DNA from: Micractinium sp. NFX-FRZ
Taxonomy: Eukaryota; Chlorophyta; Trebouxiophyceae; Chlorellales; Chlorellaceae
NCBI GenBank assembly: GCA_029339195.1
Contig: JAPTJF010000024.1
Span: forward strand, 208,989 to 272,988
DNA length: 64,000 nt
Direction of reading: 5' to 3'
Shown: piece by piece, positions 1-10,910 of the stretch
Layout of the letters: the number at the start of each line of letters is the position of its first letter
Position numbering within the stretch: position 1 is the first letter of the stretch
The notes under the pieces: generated by a model
Told to the model about the DNA's origin: nothing
Seen by the model: only the letters and a program-made list of their open reading frames with translations
Databases searched by the model: none
Translations under genes and position numbers: made by a program

Positions 1-1440
1 AGCTGCGGCCCAGCCGAACAGCTGCCTGCGCACGTCGGCTGTGTACTGACGGGGGGAGCTGTGCTGCAGCTGGTGGTGTGCCGCAAGGAGCGCTGGGATG
101 TGCCGGATGCTGGATGCTGCAACGTCCCCAAACTGGGACTCTAGTGGCTGCCCAGCAGGGGGGTGCCCCACAGCGGCACCTTGCAACACCGGGCGCGGGG
201 CTGGAGCTCATGTACTTGCTGGACTGGCGGCAGGGATTGCAGGCCGGCCCACATACGGCGCAGCGGCGGCGGGAGCCGCTGCTCAGCACCATCCGTGGGG
301 TGCCACGTCAGCAGCTGGAGTGGGGAGAGGGAGGGGTCGACTTGGCGGAGGAGAGCGGCGGCCACCACAGCCCACGGGCGGCCTGGCTCAGCACCTGGCC
401 CGACACGCACCTGCGGGGCTACATCGCGTGGGGCTGCTCCCGAGCACGAGGGCGCTGCCGCAGAGCTGCTGCTGCTCGCCCCACCTGGATCTCTCTGTAT
501 GCCCTAGCGTCGCGACGGCGGCCCTGAGAGGCCGAGCGGGGAAGGCGGGGACGCCCTGGCCGCGCTGCAGCCGCCTGCCGCTGCTTGTCGCTGGCTGCTC
601 TGCTGGGGTGTGGCGACTGCTTCCTGCGCCGAGGGACCGGATATGCGGGGGTTTGGGGCGCTGCTGGGCGGCGAAAACACGCAGAGAAGGCTTTGAACGG
701 CGCGCTGTGGGGAGCAAAGCGGGAAGCTTGTGGCTGCTTCAGGCACGCGGCGTGGGCATCCAGGCAGCCGGTGTCCACATCGCAGCGCTGCAGTTTGCTG
801 ATGACTGCAAAGCGCTGCAGGAGGGTGGCACGGTGCAGCAGGCAGCCGACAGGGCCATGTCCACGTTTGCAGCCGCCAGCGGGCAGCACCTGCCACCAGA
901 GAAGACCCACCTGTTGCCCATTGGTGCACAGCCGCTGGCTCCTCTGCCCGACACCATGCACGGCCTCAAGGTGGTGATCACTCCACCCCCCCACACCCAC
1001 TGCTGCACAATAGCCCGTTTCCGTTGCAGCACCAGGGGGGGGGGGGCGAGCAACAATTGGCTTGTCACCCACACTGCCCGCTACCGCCACGTTGCTGAAA
1101 AGCAACGCCAGCATTCCCAGGCCTGCCGACAATGCCACGATCCTACATGGGCTGACCCAACCCCATCCTCTTCTGTGATTCCCTCGACTCCGCCTGGTTC
1201 TTCCACTGCCTCGACCCTCCGCTCGATGCCCCACCACCCGGCCACTGGTATTGCCCCGCATGCACCGCTAGCGGCAACCCCCACCGCCGCCCTCGCCGCC
1301 CTCGCCGCTGCCGCACGCACCTCCACCCGCTGCCCCCAGTGCGACGCCCCTGCTGAAGACGTCCTGCACAGTCTTTTCCACTGCCCATTCTACCACACAC
1401 AGCGCCGCGCCTTCCCATACATGACTGACTGACTGAACGT
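1..1440 (+). mobile_element. Partial non-LTR retrotransposon, reverse-transcriptase remnant
   Basis: An open frame (98-1432) has two hallmarks of an algal LINE-like ORF2. Around 788-805 it encodes LQFADD, the FADD form of the catalytic YADD box of reverse transcriptase, preceded by a GVGIQAAGVHI stretch typical of the palm domain. At about 1328-1400 it ends in a C-x2-C...H-x4-C zinc-finger-like segment, as seen at the C-terminus of many non-LTR polymerases. No endonuclease domain is seen, and the part before about 530 fits poorly in one frame, so the copy looks 5'-truncated and frameshifted, or cut by the window edge. It ends with a TGA shortly before the assembly gap. The class call is firm; the clade (L1 or RTE-like) is not. 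Confidence 0.7.
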
Positions 1441-1880
1441 GGGTTACACGTCATTTCAGCACAAACCTGTGCTGCTCAATGANNNNNNNNNNNNNNNNNN
1501 NNNNNNNNNNNNNNNNNNNNNNNNNNNNNNNNNNNNNNNNNNNNNNNNNNNNNNNNNNNNNNNNNNNNNNNNNNNNNNNNNNATCAAGCGTACAGAATGA
1601 AGAATGAGCAAGGCGGGGCAGCGGAAAAAGGGGTCGAGGGAGAGTCCTCCCGAGTGGAGTGCAGTGCGGTGCGGGCGGCCGAGGGGCTGGTGCTCGGCAG
1701 GACTGACTGACTGACTGAACGTGGGTTACACGTCATTTCAGCACAAACCTGTGCTGCTCAATGAATCAAGCGTACAGAATGAAGAATGAGCAAGGCGGGG
1801 CAGCGGAAAAAGGGGTCGAGGGAGAGTCCTCCCGAGTGGAGCGCAGTGCGGTGCGGGCGGCCGAGGGGCTGGTGCTGCCG
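1423..1880. repeat. Near-identical direct duplication flanking the gap
   Basis: The segment from the GACTGACTGAACG motif (about 1423) through the gap to about 1695 is repeated at about 1701-1880 with only a few differences, for example GGAGTGCAG versus GGAGCGCAG. The offset is 282 bases including the 100 N, so the unit is about 182 bp. It is either a true tandem repeat or an assembly overlap that was not collapsed. Confidence 0.85.
1483..1582. other. Assembly gap of exactly 100 N
   Basis: One hundred N characters, the usual placeholder for a gap of unknown size. The bases on its two sides are contiguous in a second copy of the same sequence at about 1709-1880, so the real gap may be zero. 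Confidence 0.98.
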
Positions 1881-2077
1881 GCAGGCCCGACCCGCCTCTT
1901 TCTTTCCTGCCTCCTTCCACGTGTGGGAGCCTGAAAAACACGTGCTGACTCGTTTCAGGTCGCGCCTTGATGAACCCGTAATTTTCGAATTTCAAGGATA
2001 TCTAATGCTTTCCTGTCAATTTTTCACATCAACGTGTAGCTGGGCGGGTTCATCCGCCGCACTCCTCAAAAATCGCT

Positions 2078-2149
2078 TCCTTCATAGTCTAGTGGCTAGG
2101 ATACACGGCTCTCACCCGTGAGACCGGGGTTCAATTCCCCGTGGGGGAA
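2078..2149 (+). tRNA. tRNA-Glu (anticodon CUC)
   Basis: A 72-nt cloverleaf without intron. The acceptor stem pairs TCCTTCA (2078-2084) with TGGGGGA (2142-2148), using two G-U pairs. The D region contains AGTCTAGTGGCTAGGAT. The anticodon stem CACGG/CCGTG encloses the loop CTCTCAC, giving anticodon CTC. The T arm is CGGGG-TTCAATT-CCCCG. The A box and the GGTTCAATTCC B box serve as internal pol III promoters, and a TTTT terminator follows at 2153-2156. Decoding identity follows from the anticodon. Confidence 0.93.
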
Positions 2150-2178
2150 CTCTTTTCCCATCTGCAATCAATGCCGCT

Positions 2179-3295
2179 GCGCCTGGAATTTTTGTTTTGG
2201 CAACCCTCCCTCCTCCCTTTTTTTTGGCTAAAAGAGAGGCGGGTATGAAAAAAAACAAAAATCGGCCGAAAAGCCACGCTGGAGGCCCGTGGCAGCCTGC
2301 TGATGCCCTGGAAGTCCACTGGAGGCCACGGGAGGCCGCACAGCAAATTGTGTGAAGCCCTTCGACCGCTTCCGGCCCAATAGCAGCTGCATGCCGAGCG
2401 AGTTTGGCTATGTGGAGCGTTCCGCAAAGGCGCTGCTCGGCGCCGAATCGTGCGGGAGTACCACACCCGCGTAGGCGTTCTAGTGCCAGTGCCGGCAGCA
2501 GTTTGATGCCGAGCAATTGATCGATCAGCAGCGCACGATTGAGGCAGCGCACAGGTTCATAGCCCTCATAATATCGGTGTAAGGAAGCTGGAAGGGAACG
2601 ATGCCAGCTTGGTGGCAGTAGAAACCTGCTGGTCATGCATGTCAGGTCTGCGCTCAGGTCGGTAGCGGCAGAGCGCGGCAGGGTGCCCGCCGGCCGCATT
2701 CGAGCCCGATGAGCACAACGGCAAGGAGGCCAAGGTTTGCAAGAAGGCGGGGACAAACGCTGCGAACGTAGCAAGGAATAGAGAGAGCAGCAGCAGCAGC
2801 AGCAGCTGGGGCGTGCATGTGATGCGCACTGGTGGGGGCCGGGGCCGCGTCCGGGACGCCGCGTCGTCCATCGATGCGGCCAGGCATATCCGGGTCTCAA
2901 GCTAGACCAGCCATGAGCTAGCAGCCAGGATAGCAGCCGCAGTAGGAAGCCACAATACAAGCAAGCAACAGCCCGGATAATCCTAGTTTGCACCTGCCCC
3001 GCTGCAAGCAGTTGAGGCGGCACGGGCCTCATGGGCGGTGCCTGGCGCCAGCAGCGCTAGCACCAACAAACTGACCACAGGCTTAAACTTGCCGAAGCAC
3101 ATGCCCTAAACACCCCACATCACCTGTGCACCTCCAGAAGGGATGCATGGGCCACCACACGTGCTTCAGTGGGCTTCCAGTATGTGGGATTAGCTGTTTC
3201 AGCATTTTCGTACGATCTTACTTTTTACTATCAAAGCCTCCCTCCCTCCTCTCTTTTCTGAAAGTTTGAGTTGCCAAAACAAAAAATCCAGGCGC
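2179..3295. repeat. 26-bp inverted repeat pair enclosing 1.1 kb
   Basis: The arms are 2179-2204 and 3270-3295. Each is 26 bp and they are inverse complements with one mismatch; the core reads TTTTTGTTTTGGCAAC on the left and its complement on the right. The enclosed 1065 bp has no recognised gene, only a (CAG)n run at about 2787-2806. This could be the terminal repeats of a non-autonomous DNA transposon, but I see no clear target-site duplication, so it is only a candidate. Confidence 0.4.
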
Positions 3296-3460
3296 GGCGG
3301 CCCAATAGCGGGTGAAGGTCACTGCAAAAACAAAATTGTGTATGCGCAGTGCTGGGCAGGCAGCCTGGTACAAGAGCCAGCGGAGCAAGAGGGAGCAGGA
3401 CGCACACACCATGCAACGGTGACGCAGACAACGGGATAAACCCGACGGGAGACACGGGTA

Positions 3461-4118
3461 CGGACGAACCGGTGTTGTGCAGGGGGTCCAGAGGGGGGCT
3501 GGCCGCCGCAGACAGAGCAGGTCGCATGCACTCATCCGGCACATGCAAGGCCGAGGGGCAGAGAGCGAGCAGGGAGGGCCCACGCCCCTAGTCTCACAAA
3601 AAGGCAGCAGGCATGGGGCACGAAACGGCAAACCCCTACACAATATACGCGGGCAATGGGGCAGCTGCGTCCGCCAACCCGGGCGCCACCGCTGCCATGG
3701 CCGCCCCTGTCGACACGAGCGGCAGACCGGGGGGGCGGGCATGCGCAAGCACTACTGAACCTCTAAACGCCTTGCACACAGCCGACTGCACTGCCACCGA
3801 GTGGCAGAGGGACCCCTGCTGGTGCTCGGCAGACAGCGGGTACAGCGGACGAATCGGTGTTGGGCAACCCTTTGGCCGCCGCAGGCAGAGCAGGACGCAT
3901 GCACTGGGGAGCGTGGGCCCCCACAGCCAGCACATGGGGCACGAAACCCCACAGTATACAGGTACGCGGGCAAAGGGGCAACTCTGCGTCCGCCAACCCG
4001 GGCGCCACCGCTGCCATGGCTGCCCGTGTCCACCAGAGCGGCAAACCGGGCGGGGGCGTGCATGCGCAAGCGCTACTGAACCTCTAAACGCCTTGCACAC
4101 AGCCGACTACACTGCCAC
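3461..4118. repeat. Imperfect direct duplication, two units of about 320-385 bp
   Basis: Unit one covers about 3461-3799 and unit two about 3846-4118. Shared landmarks include CGGACGAACCGG (3461) with CGGACGAATCGG (3846), a GGGGCACGAAAC block, CCAACCCGGGCGCCACC, and the segment from CTCTAAACGCC (3761 and 4082). Offsets range from 321 to 385, so the units carry indels. No conserved protein is apparent in any frame. Confidence 0.75.
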
Positions 4119-4430
4119 TTAATGGCAGTGGGACCCCTGTTTTTGGGTCGTGGTGCGACAGGTGCCACACGTGCCACAGGACACCTGGGGGCATATGCTG
4201 CGTCCAGGCTGCGTCCCATGCTGCAGCACCGTGCTGTCACGCCATGCTGCGGTCCGTTCGCCGGTGCATCGGCTGTCCGGGTTCCCCAAAGCGGGTTCTG
4301 ATGTCACATCTGCACCGTTGAATTGCACCGCGAGCGGAGCCTCGCGACCCAACCGCCAACCGACTTTGCCCAAACCCGGCCGCTCGGGCCGCCGGGCCCC
4401 ACCCAGCAGCGTACACGAGCTGCAGATGCC

Positions 4431-6620
4431 ATGAAACGCGCTCAGAGGCGCGGCTTGCGGCCAGGCGCTGCCGTGCTGCTGGTCCTGTGGTTGGCGCTGG
4501 CGGCGAGCGAAGCGGCAGCAGCGCAGGCGGGCAAATCCCGGGCAGGCGCAGGCAGCAAACAAGGTGAGTCACCAAAGGCTGCTTGATCCTGCCGGGATCG
4601 CCATGCAGTAAGACTGATGGCTCTACCCTCACAGGCTGCGCCTGAGTGTGCACACCAACCTGCGCGCTGCAGCCACCGTCAGCCCTCGGCGCCGCCTCCC
4701 CAAGCCGCCTCCCCACAAAGCATCACGACCACGTGGCGACGCCAACTCAAAAGATGAGCGGACAGCCGCCGCGAAAGCCAGGCCGCGCAAACCAGCAGCC
4801 ACCCCCCGCCCAGCGCTGCCCCGGCCGGTGCCCAGGCACAAACTGCCCACCAACACTCCTCGCCCGGCAAGCGGCAGCCCCAAAACCGCCGGCCCGCCCC
4901 CCAGCGGCGCGCAAGCTGCCAGCGGCGCGCAAGCTGCTGGCAGCGTCAAACCTGTGCCGTGGTGGAGGCGGCGGCGGCCGCCGCCCCGCCCTAAGAAACG
5001 CCGGCCCCCGCCGCCACGCAACAAGCGCAAGCCCCCGCCGCCGTCCCCACGGCCGGGCAAGCCCCCCCCGCCGTCCCCGCGACCTCCCAAGCCCTCCCCG
5101 CCGCCCCCCAGGCCGCCCAAGCCCTCGCCTCCCATGCCCCCTTTGCCATCCCCGCCCTCGCCGCCCTCACCCTTGCCCTCTCCGCCCTCGCCCCCTGTGC
5201 CCCCGCCCGCACCCTCCCCACCGCCCCCGCTGCCATCCCCGCCGCCCTCCCCTCCACTACCCTCCCCGCCGCCCTCCCCTCCGTCATCCCCACCGGCACC
5301 CGCCCCGCCAGCACCCCGCCCTCCTCCCTCCCCTGGGGCCAGCATCGCAACATCCAGCTCACCCCCGCCGCCGCTGCGACGTGCAAGCCCGCCGCCTCCG
5401 ACAGTCTGCATGCCCCGCACCAATGACGGCCTGCTCGCTAATGGCAGCGAGCCAACTGTGCTGCAGTACCTGGGGGTGGCTCGCTCAACCTAGTGAGTCG
5501 GTCCTCTCTGGGCGGGGAGGCATCCGAGGAAGAGGAAGGGTCTTGTGTGCCTGTGTGTGCTGTTACGTGCAACAGCCCCGTGGCTCAGCGCACCACAGCG
5601 AAGCGCCCCGCCGGCAGGCTGGCCGCCCTGCGCTGTGCCTCACCAACCGCTGTGCCTCGCCAAACGCAGCCCACCCCCGACGCTTGCCCCCGCCTGTGCC
5701 CGCCTGCAGCCACTATTACCACCCCGAGTACCGCGTGAGGTGAGGGGAGCCTGCGGGCCTGCGTTGAGCTGAGCACAGCAGCTGGCACCAAGCGCAGAGG
5801 CAGTGCCCGCCCATCTCCCGCTGCACCATCTCTCCCCCCCTGCAGTACCGTGTACTGCGCAGACGCGTTTGCCCGGAGGTCCCAGGCCTGGCTGATGGCA
5901 TACCCATGGTGGGTTGGGGCCAGGCGGACAACTGCCTAGGCTGAGCCACGTCCCTGACCTCTGCCTTTTGGCAACCATGTGGCCGAGACCTCCTCCCTGC
6001 AGAAATTAAAAAGTTCGCGCTGTTGGGCTGGCTGACTGCAGGGTGGCCTACTGCTTCACCCCCATGACGCAAGACAAGTGCGGCAAGTGAGTGCCCAATG
6101 GGAGCGTGCCCAGGTGCTGGGAGGATTTGTGTCAGGGCCATCACACTTCTCAGCTTGGCTCCATACACGCTGCCCCCCTCACGCTCCCTCCCCTCCCCGC
6201 TTGCCCTTGCACCGCCCCCTACCCCGCCAGGTGCCTCCGCATGACCAACAACCGCACCGGCAAGCGCGGCATTGTGCGCATCGTGGACATGTGCGGGCAC
6301 GCCGGTGAGGGCGCCTGCACTGCGCGGAGTTCAACTCGCCTCGATGAATGTACAACACCGTGCTGCGCACACATGCACAGCATGGTCAGCCTGCGGCTAC
6401 ACTTGCTGTCTTGATTGGCAGTGCGCATTCTTCCCCACCGACTGGCAGCCCACCGCCTCTCAAAACATGTCTACCTCTGTGCGCCCTGCCCCCCTCCATG
6501 TGCTGCTGCCCTGCAGCCATCGACTCCGACTGGCAGAGCGCCTTCATCCCTCTGGACAGCGACGGCCAGGGCTACCTGGACGGCCAGCTGATGGTCACCC
6601 TGGAAATGGTGGCCTGCTAG
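4431..6620 (+). CDS. Secreted extensin-like barwin (PR-4) domain protein
   Basis: Seven exons: 4431-4563, 4673-5492, 5710-5739, 5846-5908, 6042-6086, 6231-6304, 6517-6620; 422 residues. Residues 1-30 form a signal peptide (basic start, then VLLVLWLALAA). A basic region and a long proline-rich stretch of PPSPP, PPPSP and KPPPP repeats follow, typical of hydroxyproline-rich algal wall proteins. The last roughly 110 residues are a barwin double-psi beta-barrel: STYHYYHPEY, STVYCADAF, DKCGKCLRMTNNRTGK, VRIVDMCGH, a DSDWQSAF...DSDGQGY segment and a final Cys. All six barwin cysteines are present. Barwin/PR-4 proteins bind chitin-like glycans, and some are nucleases. Expected in the secretory pathway or wall. 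The exon 1-2 junction is less certain: the best-looking acceptor at 4635 breaks the frame, while the one at 4673 keeps it. Confidence 0.85.
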
Positions 6621-7259
6621 CTAGCCCATGGGTGGATCAATATGGCGGCCTGCCGAGGCGGCATGAGGCGGAGCCTGGGGTTGAGCTGCTTGAGGTGGCC
6701 GGTGCTGCCGGCATGGCCACCTGATGTGATAGCCAGTCACGCTGAGAACGTTGGCCTGCGGCACAAGCCGGCTGGCGGTCTGGCCAGCCAGTCGCCCCTG
6801 CACCCCCCCCTCGCCCGGGCCATCCCCAACCCCCAAACTGTGTTTCGACGTTTTCACAACCCCAGTTTTCCTGCACCCCCGCTTGGACTAGGCATGTGTG
6901 GCATATATATACTGCATGATTGCCCCTGCTGCCTGTGGCATAGCAGGCTGACTGACCGACTGATCACAACATCAACTGACACACTCGCCGCCGGGAAGAT
7001 GCCCGCTTATCCAGGCTCCTACCCCTCCCCCCTTTTTGCCACCGATTTTCCTACTGTGCACATTCTTTTCCTATGCCCTGGCCACCCCTGTACACACCAC
7101 CTGTACCTCTGCATGCATCTGCCCTTCCATACAATCTCTGGCAATGGCCCTCTTCATATCTTTCTCTGGGATACCCACTGCGTATGAGCACCGTTAAACC
7201 ACCAGAGGGCCCCAGCCCCCAATCCCTCTTAACTGCACAGCCGGCGAGGCGCCCTCCGC

Positions 7260-7264
7260 TGTAA
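7260..7264 (+). promoter_or_regulatory. TGTAA poly(A) signal, barwin gene
   Basis: TGTAA is the usual chlorophyte polyadenylation signal. This copy lies 640 nt past the barwin stop. The stretch 6621-7394 otherwise holds only 3' UTR-like sequence. Confidence 0.4.
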
Positions 7265-7394
7265 GAATGTTCACCCAGTTACGGGATTTGTTTAATTGCG
7301 GGAGGTGGTTGCGACAGTGGCATGCAATAATGCAAGGGCAAGGACAAGCAGGGCGGCTTGCAGGCAAGTCGGACATCGTGTGAGCACTGCCAAT

Positions 7395-9223
7395 TCAGTC
7401 CAGATCCATCAGGCCGCCGTCGCCCGGTGCTGCCCCGCCGCTCCCCTGGCCATCGGCGGCCGCAGCCGCCTGGCGCAGCTCCGCCACCACACTCCCGTAC
7501 GGCTGGTAGGGCAGGCGCAGCACCAGGCTGGCCTCCAAGCCCTTGCCGCCTGCTGCGCTGCCGCCTGCCGCGCCAGGCAGCGCCAACTCAGCGCTGCCAC
7601 CCGACGCGCTCACCGCAAACGGCAGGCTTACGCCCAGCGGCTGGCAGCCCGGCGCCTGCACCCTCACCCTCTCAGCGCACACGCTGACCTGCAGGCTGCC
7701 TGGGTCCTGCTGCGCAGCTGCTGCTGCTGCAGGCGGCAGCGGCACCGTGATGCAGACTGCTGAGGCCGGCACGCCTTCATAGTCAACACGTGGATCCAGC
7801 ACCGGCTGCTCCCTCCCTAGCTGCTGCTGTGCCGTGCCTGGGGGTGTGGCGCCATCGCCGGCGTGCTGCTGCTGTTGTGGCTCCGCTGCCGCAGGCGCCG
7901 CCGTTGCCGGCGCCTGGGGCCGCTGCTGCTGCCGCTTGCTGGCCAGCAGCGCAAATGCGGGCTCCCCCTCACTGCCTGCTTCCTCCTCCCCGCCAGGAGG
8001 CACCTCTGAGATCAAAGGTGGGCCACTGCTGCCTGCTGCCATGCCGCCGCCGCCGCCGCCGCTGCTGGCATCCGCCCTGCTGCTGCTGACATCGCCGGGT
8101 GGCCCTCTGCCCAGAGCTGGGTCCACCCGAATGAACTGCGGGGGCGGGCCGCCCTCCCCCTTGTACCGCATCTTGGGCAGGCGGTACTGCGGGTCGAGCT
8201 CCAGCCCGGTCTGCAGCACAGGGCACGGGAAACAAGTGCAGGGAATGGGGTGGGTTTGCGCTTTGAGTGCAAAGGCAGCATTCAGGTGGATGGCGGGTGC
8301 TGCAGAGGGGTGCGAGGAAGCAGCCACGGCTGGAGGGCAGGGGAAGCCTCCAGCCCCGACCTGCCCCTCAGTGCCCGGCAGCCCAGCACGCCGGGGGGGA
8401 GGCATCCCATGGGGCAACAACAGAGAGCCCGGCTGTGACCTGCATGGACAGTGGACAGCTGCACCCCTTGACAAGAGGAGAGAGTGGACAGTGCTGCCCC
8501 ACACCAAGCATAGCGGGCACGCACCGTCTGCTGTGCCAAGCCCAGCGCCAGCTGGATCAGGAAGAGCTTGAGCGGGCGGTACTCGGCACAGGCTGCCAGC
8601 AGGTCGGCGCTGAGGATGCAGTCCAGCACTGCAGGCAGGCAGGCAGGACAAGGGCAAGGGCAAGGGTACCGGGGGGGTGGATGAACAGGGGTTGAACCAA
8701 AGCAGGCAGTGCGATGCAGCAGTGATAGCTGAGCTGCACCGGGTGCGCAGCCATCACAGGCATGGCCTGCAGCCGGTCAGCAGTGGCACCACCGCACGCT
8801 CCCACGCCGCCACCATGCGTGCCTCCCCCTCTGGCCACCCTCGACCCTCTGTTACCCCTGCGCTCCCGCACCCACCCAGGCAGGCCTCCCCACGGTGGTC
8901 CCGCTCGATGCGGGCAGCACCCATGCTGAGCGGGAAGCGCATGGAGGGGGGCGCATCCCCGCCCTGCGCCAGGCCCAAATGCGCCTTCACCTGCAGCCCA
9001 GTTGGTCCATACAGGCGGGCAGGCAGGTGGGCGCGCGGTTGGCCACTGCACAGTGACAGCTCAGCAAGCCTGAGCCAGGCAGCGGCACAGCTACTAGTGC
9101 ACCCAAAGCCAGCCAAAGCAGAGCCAAGCCGAGCTTGCAGCTGAGCAGATCATTACCACCCATGCGGTGCTGCTTGCAACACTGACACCCCGGCCGGCGC
9201 GGATCAAACCCAAGCAGCAGCCT

Positions 9224-9254
<31 letters not shown>

Positions 9255-9936
9255 GCAAAGGACTGCAGCGTGGTGCGCAGCAGCAGCACCCAAAAGGCGC
9301 TGCAGCATGGTGCGCGCACCTCTGCCGGCACGGCCCCGCCGCGGGCCCACCCAGGCGGCAGCGGCATCTTGGCAGAGCCGCACACATTGACAAACACCTT
9401 TTGGCCCTGCTCGTTGGCTGTCTTCACCACAAAGCTGCAGCACCCACGTGGGGCGGCGGGGTGGCAGCGGGGGCAGGTTGCAGGCTCGGGCACACGTGCA
9501 AAGGGAGGCAGGCAGGCAGCGAAAGCCCTGTACAGCCCATGCACATGTGCTGCCTGGCGGCCTGCAAGCACAGCCTCGCGACACTTTGGCGCACGGATGC
9601 ATGTACAATAGAAACCAGGGGGAGACCAGGCCCAGCAGCCTCGCGCTCACCCTGGCTCAGGGAACACCTCCAAGCGGTCGGCGGGCGGCTGCGCTGCTGC
9701 GGCTCCCCCCTGCAGCCGCTGCACTGACCCCAGCAGCTCCTGCAGGGGCGCATCGGGCGCAAGGGGCGATCTGGATTTGAGTACGGCGCCCTGCAGCCGT
9801 CGAGGAGTTCAGCTCAGGAAGTTTGGGCGGCGCTCGCCTCTAGCGGCGGCTCGCCGGCTCCCGTGCTGCTCTTGGCAAGCTGCTCCAACAGCTCTGCCGG
9901 GGATGCGAGGGTGGAAGTGGCGAGTGCCTGCGCCAT
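7395..9936 (-). CDS. PIH1-domain protein (R2TP cochaperone, PIH1D1-like)
   Basis: Six exons on the minus strand: 9936-9838, 9790-9651, 9434-9320, 8990-8876, 8628-8525, 8210-7395; 462 residues. The N-terminal PIH1 domain reads EPGFVVKTANEQGQKVFVNVC, then FPLSMGAARIERDHRGEACLVLD, and later LELDPQYRLPKMRYKG, matching the family pattern GFVVKT..KVFINVC, then (I/F)P(M/L)SLG, then PKMKYKG. A Gln/Ala/Gly-rich linker follows, and the last roughly 110 residues are a beta-rich CS-like domain (VDYEGVPASAVCITVPLPP to the stop). PIH1 proteins link clients to HSP90 and the RUVBL1/2 helicases, for example for snoRNP, PIKK or axonemal dynein assembly. The first intron appears to be a 47-nt GC-AG intron with a CTGAAC branch point; if wrong, only the first 33 residues change. 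Shares a divergent promoter region with THF1. Confidence 0.85.
9224..9251. repeat. (CAG)n microsatellite in PIH1 intron 3
   Basis: About nine CAG units on the plus strand, inside the intron between exons 3 and 4 of the PIH1 gene. No coding role. Confidence 0.85.
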
Positions 9937-10910
9937 GACTGCCGGCAGCGTTGACTGTCCTCAATACAAGCACGGGTTGGATTGCCTGTAAGTTTAGCAG
10001 CAATCGAACGATTGTTGGGCTGCAATTGAGCAGACTTCATAAAGCTGTCGCGCCAGCGCAGCGCCACCGTGCACGCCGTGGCCGCCGCGCCAGGTGCACC
10101 AGAGGGACGCATGTTGCACAGGGCAGGCTTGTATATGAGAACGCTGATTTTCTATGGGCATTACATTCATTCTCTTGGTGCTGTCCATCTTGCATGAACC
10201 TCTGGGGCTGGCTGCCAGAACGTGGCGACCTCCACTGGGGCTCTGCCGCCCTGTTGCTGCTTGGCGGGCAGACGCCAGCACAGGACGGATGCACATGCAA
10301 CACCCAGTCAAACTCTCGTGCCTGGACCTTGCCACATTGGTCGTGTTCTGACTGGTGAATACGTGGCCAGCTACTTCTGCGTCATGCCTGCATTCCCCGC
10401 TTGCTCCCCGGCGCAGCAGGGCTCCTAGAAGTGAGCAAGACGCATTCCTTTGCCTTCACTCTTTTCCCACCATGCCAGCGCGCCTCCTCCCCGCTACTGC
10501 GCCACCCATGTTACTGCCAGATATAAGAACCTTGACAATCAGTAAAATTGCCTGGGCAGGCAGCGCTGAAGTCGCCGCACTGCTGCCGCCTGCAGCGGCG
10601 CAGCAGCGGCGGCGGCGGCAACCCACTTTCATCAAGGGCGAGAAGTGCATTGCGTGGCGTTTGTGAGTACGGTGCATATGTCATAGGCACAGAATTGGCG
10701 CTCCAGAGGCCGCTGCCTGCCTCCAGCCCGCCCCTATCTCGGCAAGAGTTTCAGCCCTCGTGGCACCGCGACGCAGGACGCCACTTCAGCTCCTGTGCCC
10801 ATCGCCGCCCTTTGTCGCCCCCCACGCAGCCTCCCGCCAGCCCCTCTGCACGCAGCGCTCGATCAGCGCCACAGCAGCTCGGCAGCAACACAGGCTCGTG
10901 GCCAGCAGCC
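9937..10910. other. Divergent intergenic region, PIH1 and THF1
   Basis: 974 bp between two oppositely directed start codons. It must carry both promoters and 5' UTRs. I see no gene and no convincing TATA box or duplicated motif. Confidence 0.5.

Larger units (their letters stand above)
2157..4430. other. Gene-free region downstream of tRNA-Glu
   Basis: Apart from the inverted repeat and the direct duplication listed separately, I see no supportable gene here. The many open frames are GC-rich shadows without family motifs. The last few hundred bases are probably the promoter and 5' UTR of the barwin gene. Confidence 0.5.

Noticed and set aside
4629..5743. Long Gly-rich minus-strand and alternative plus-strand open frames over the proline-rich exon
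   Set aside because: They are shadows of CCN-rich codons. Only the frame with PPSPP repeats connects in phase to the barwin exons.
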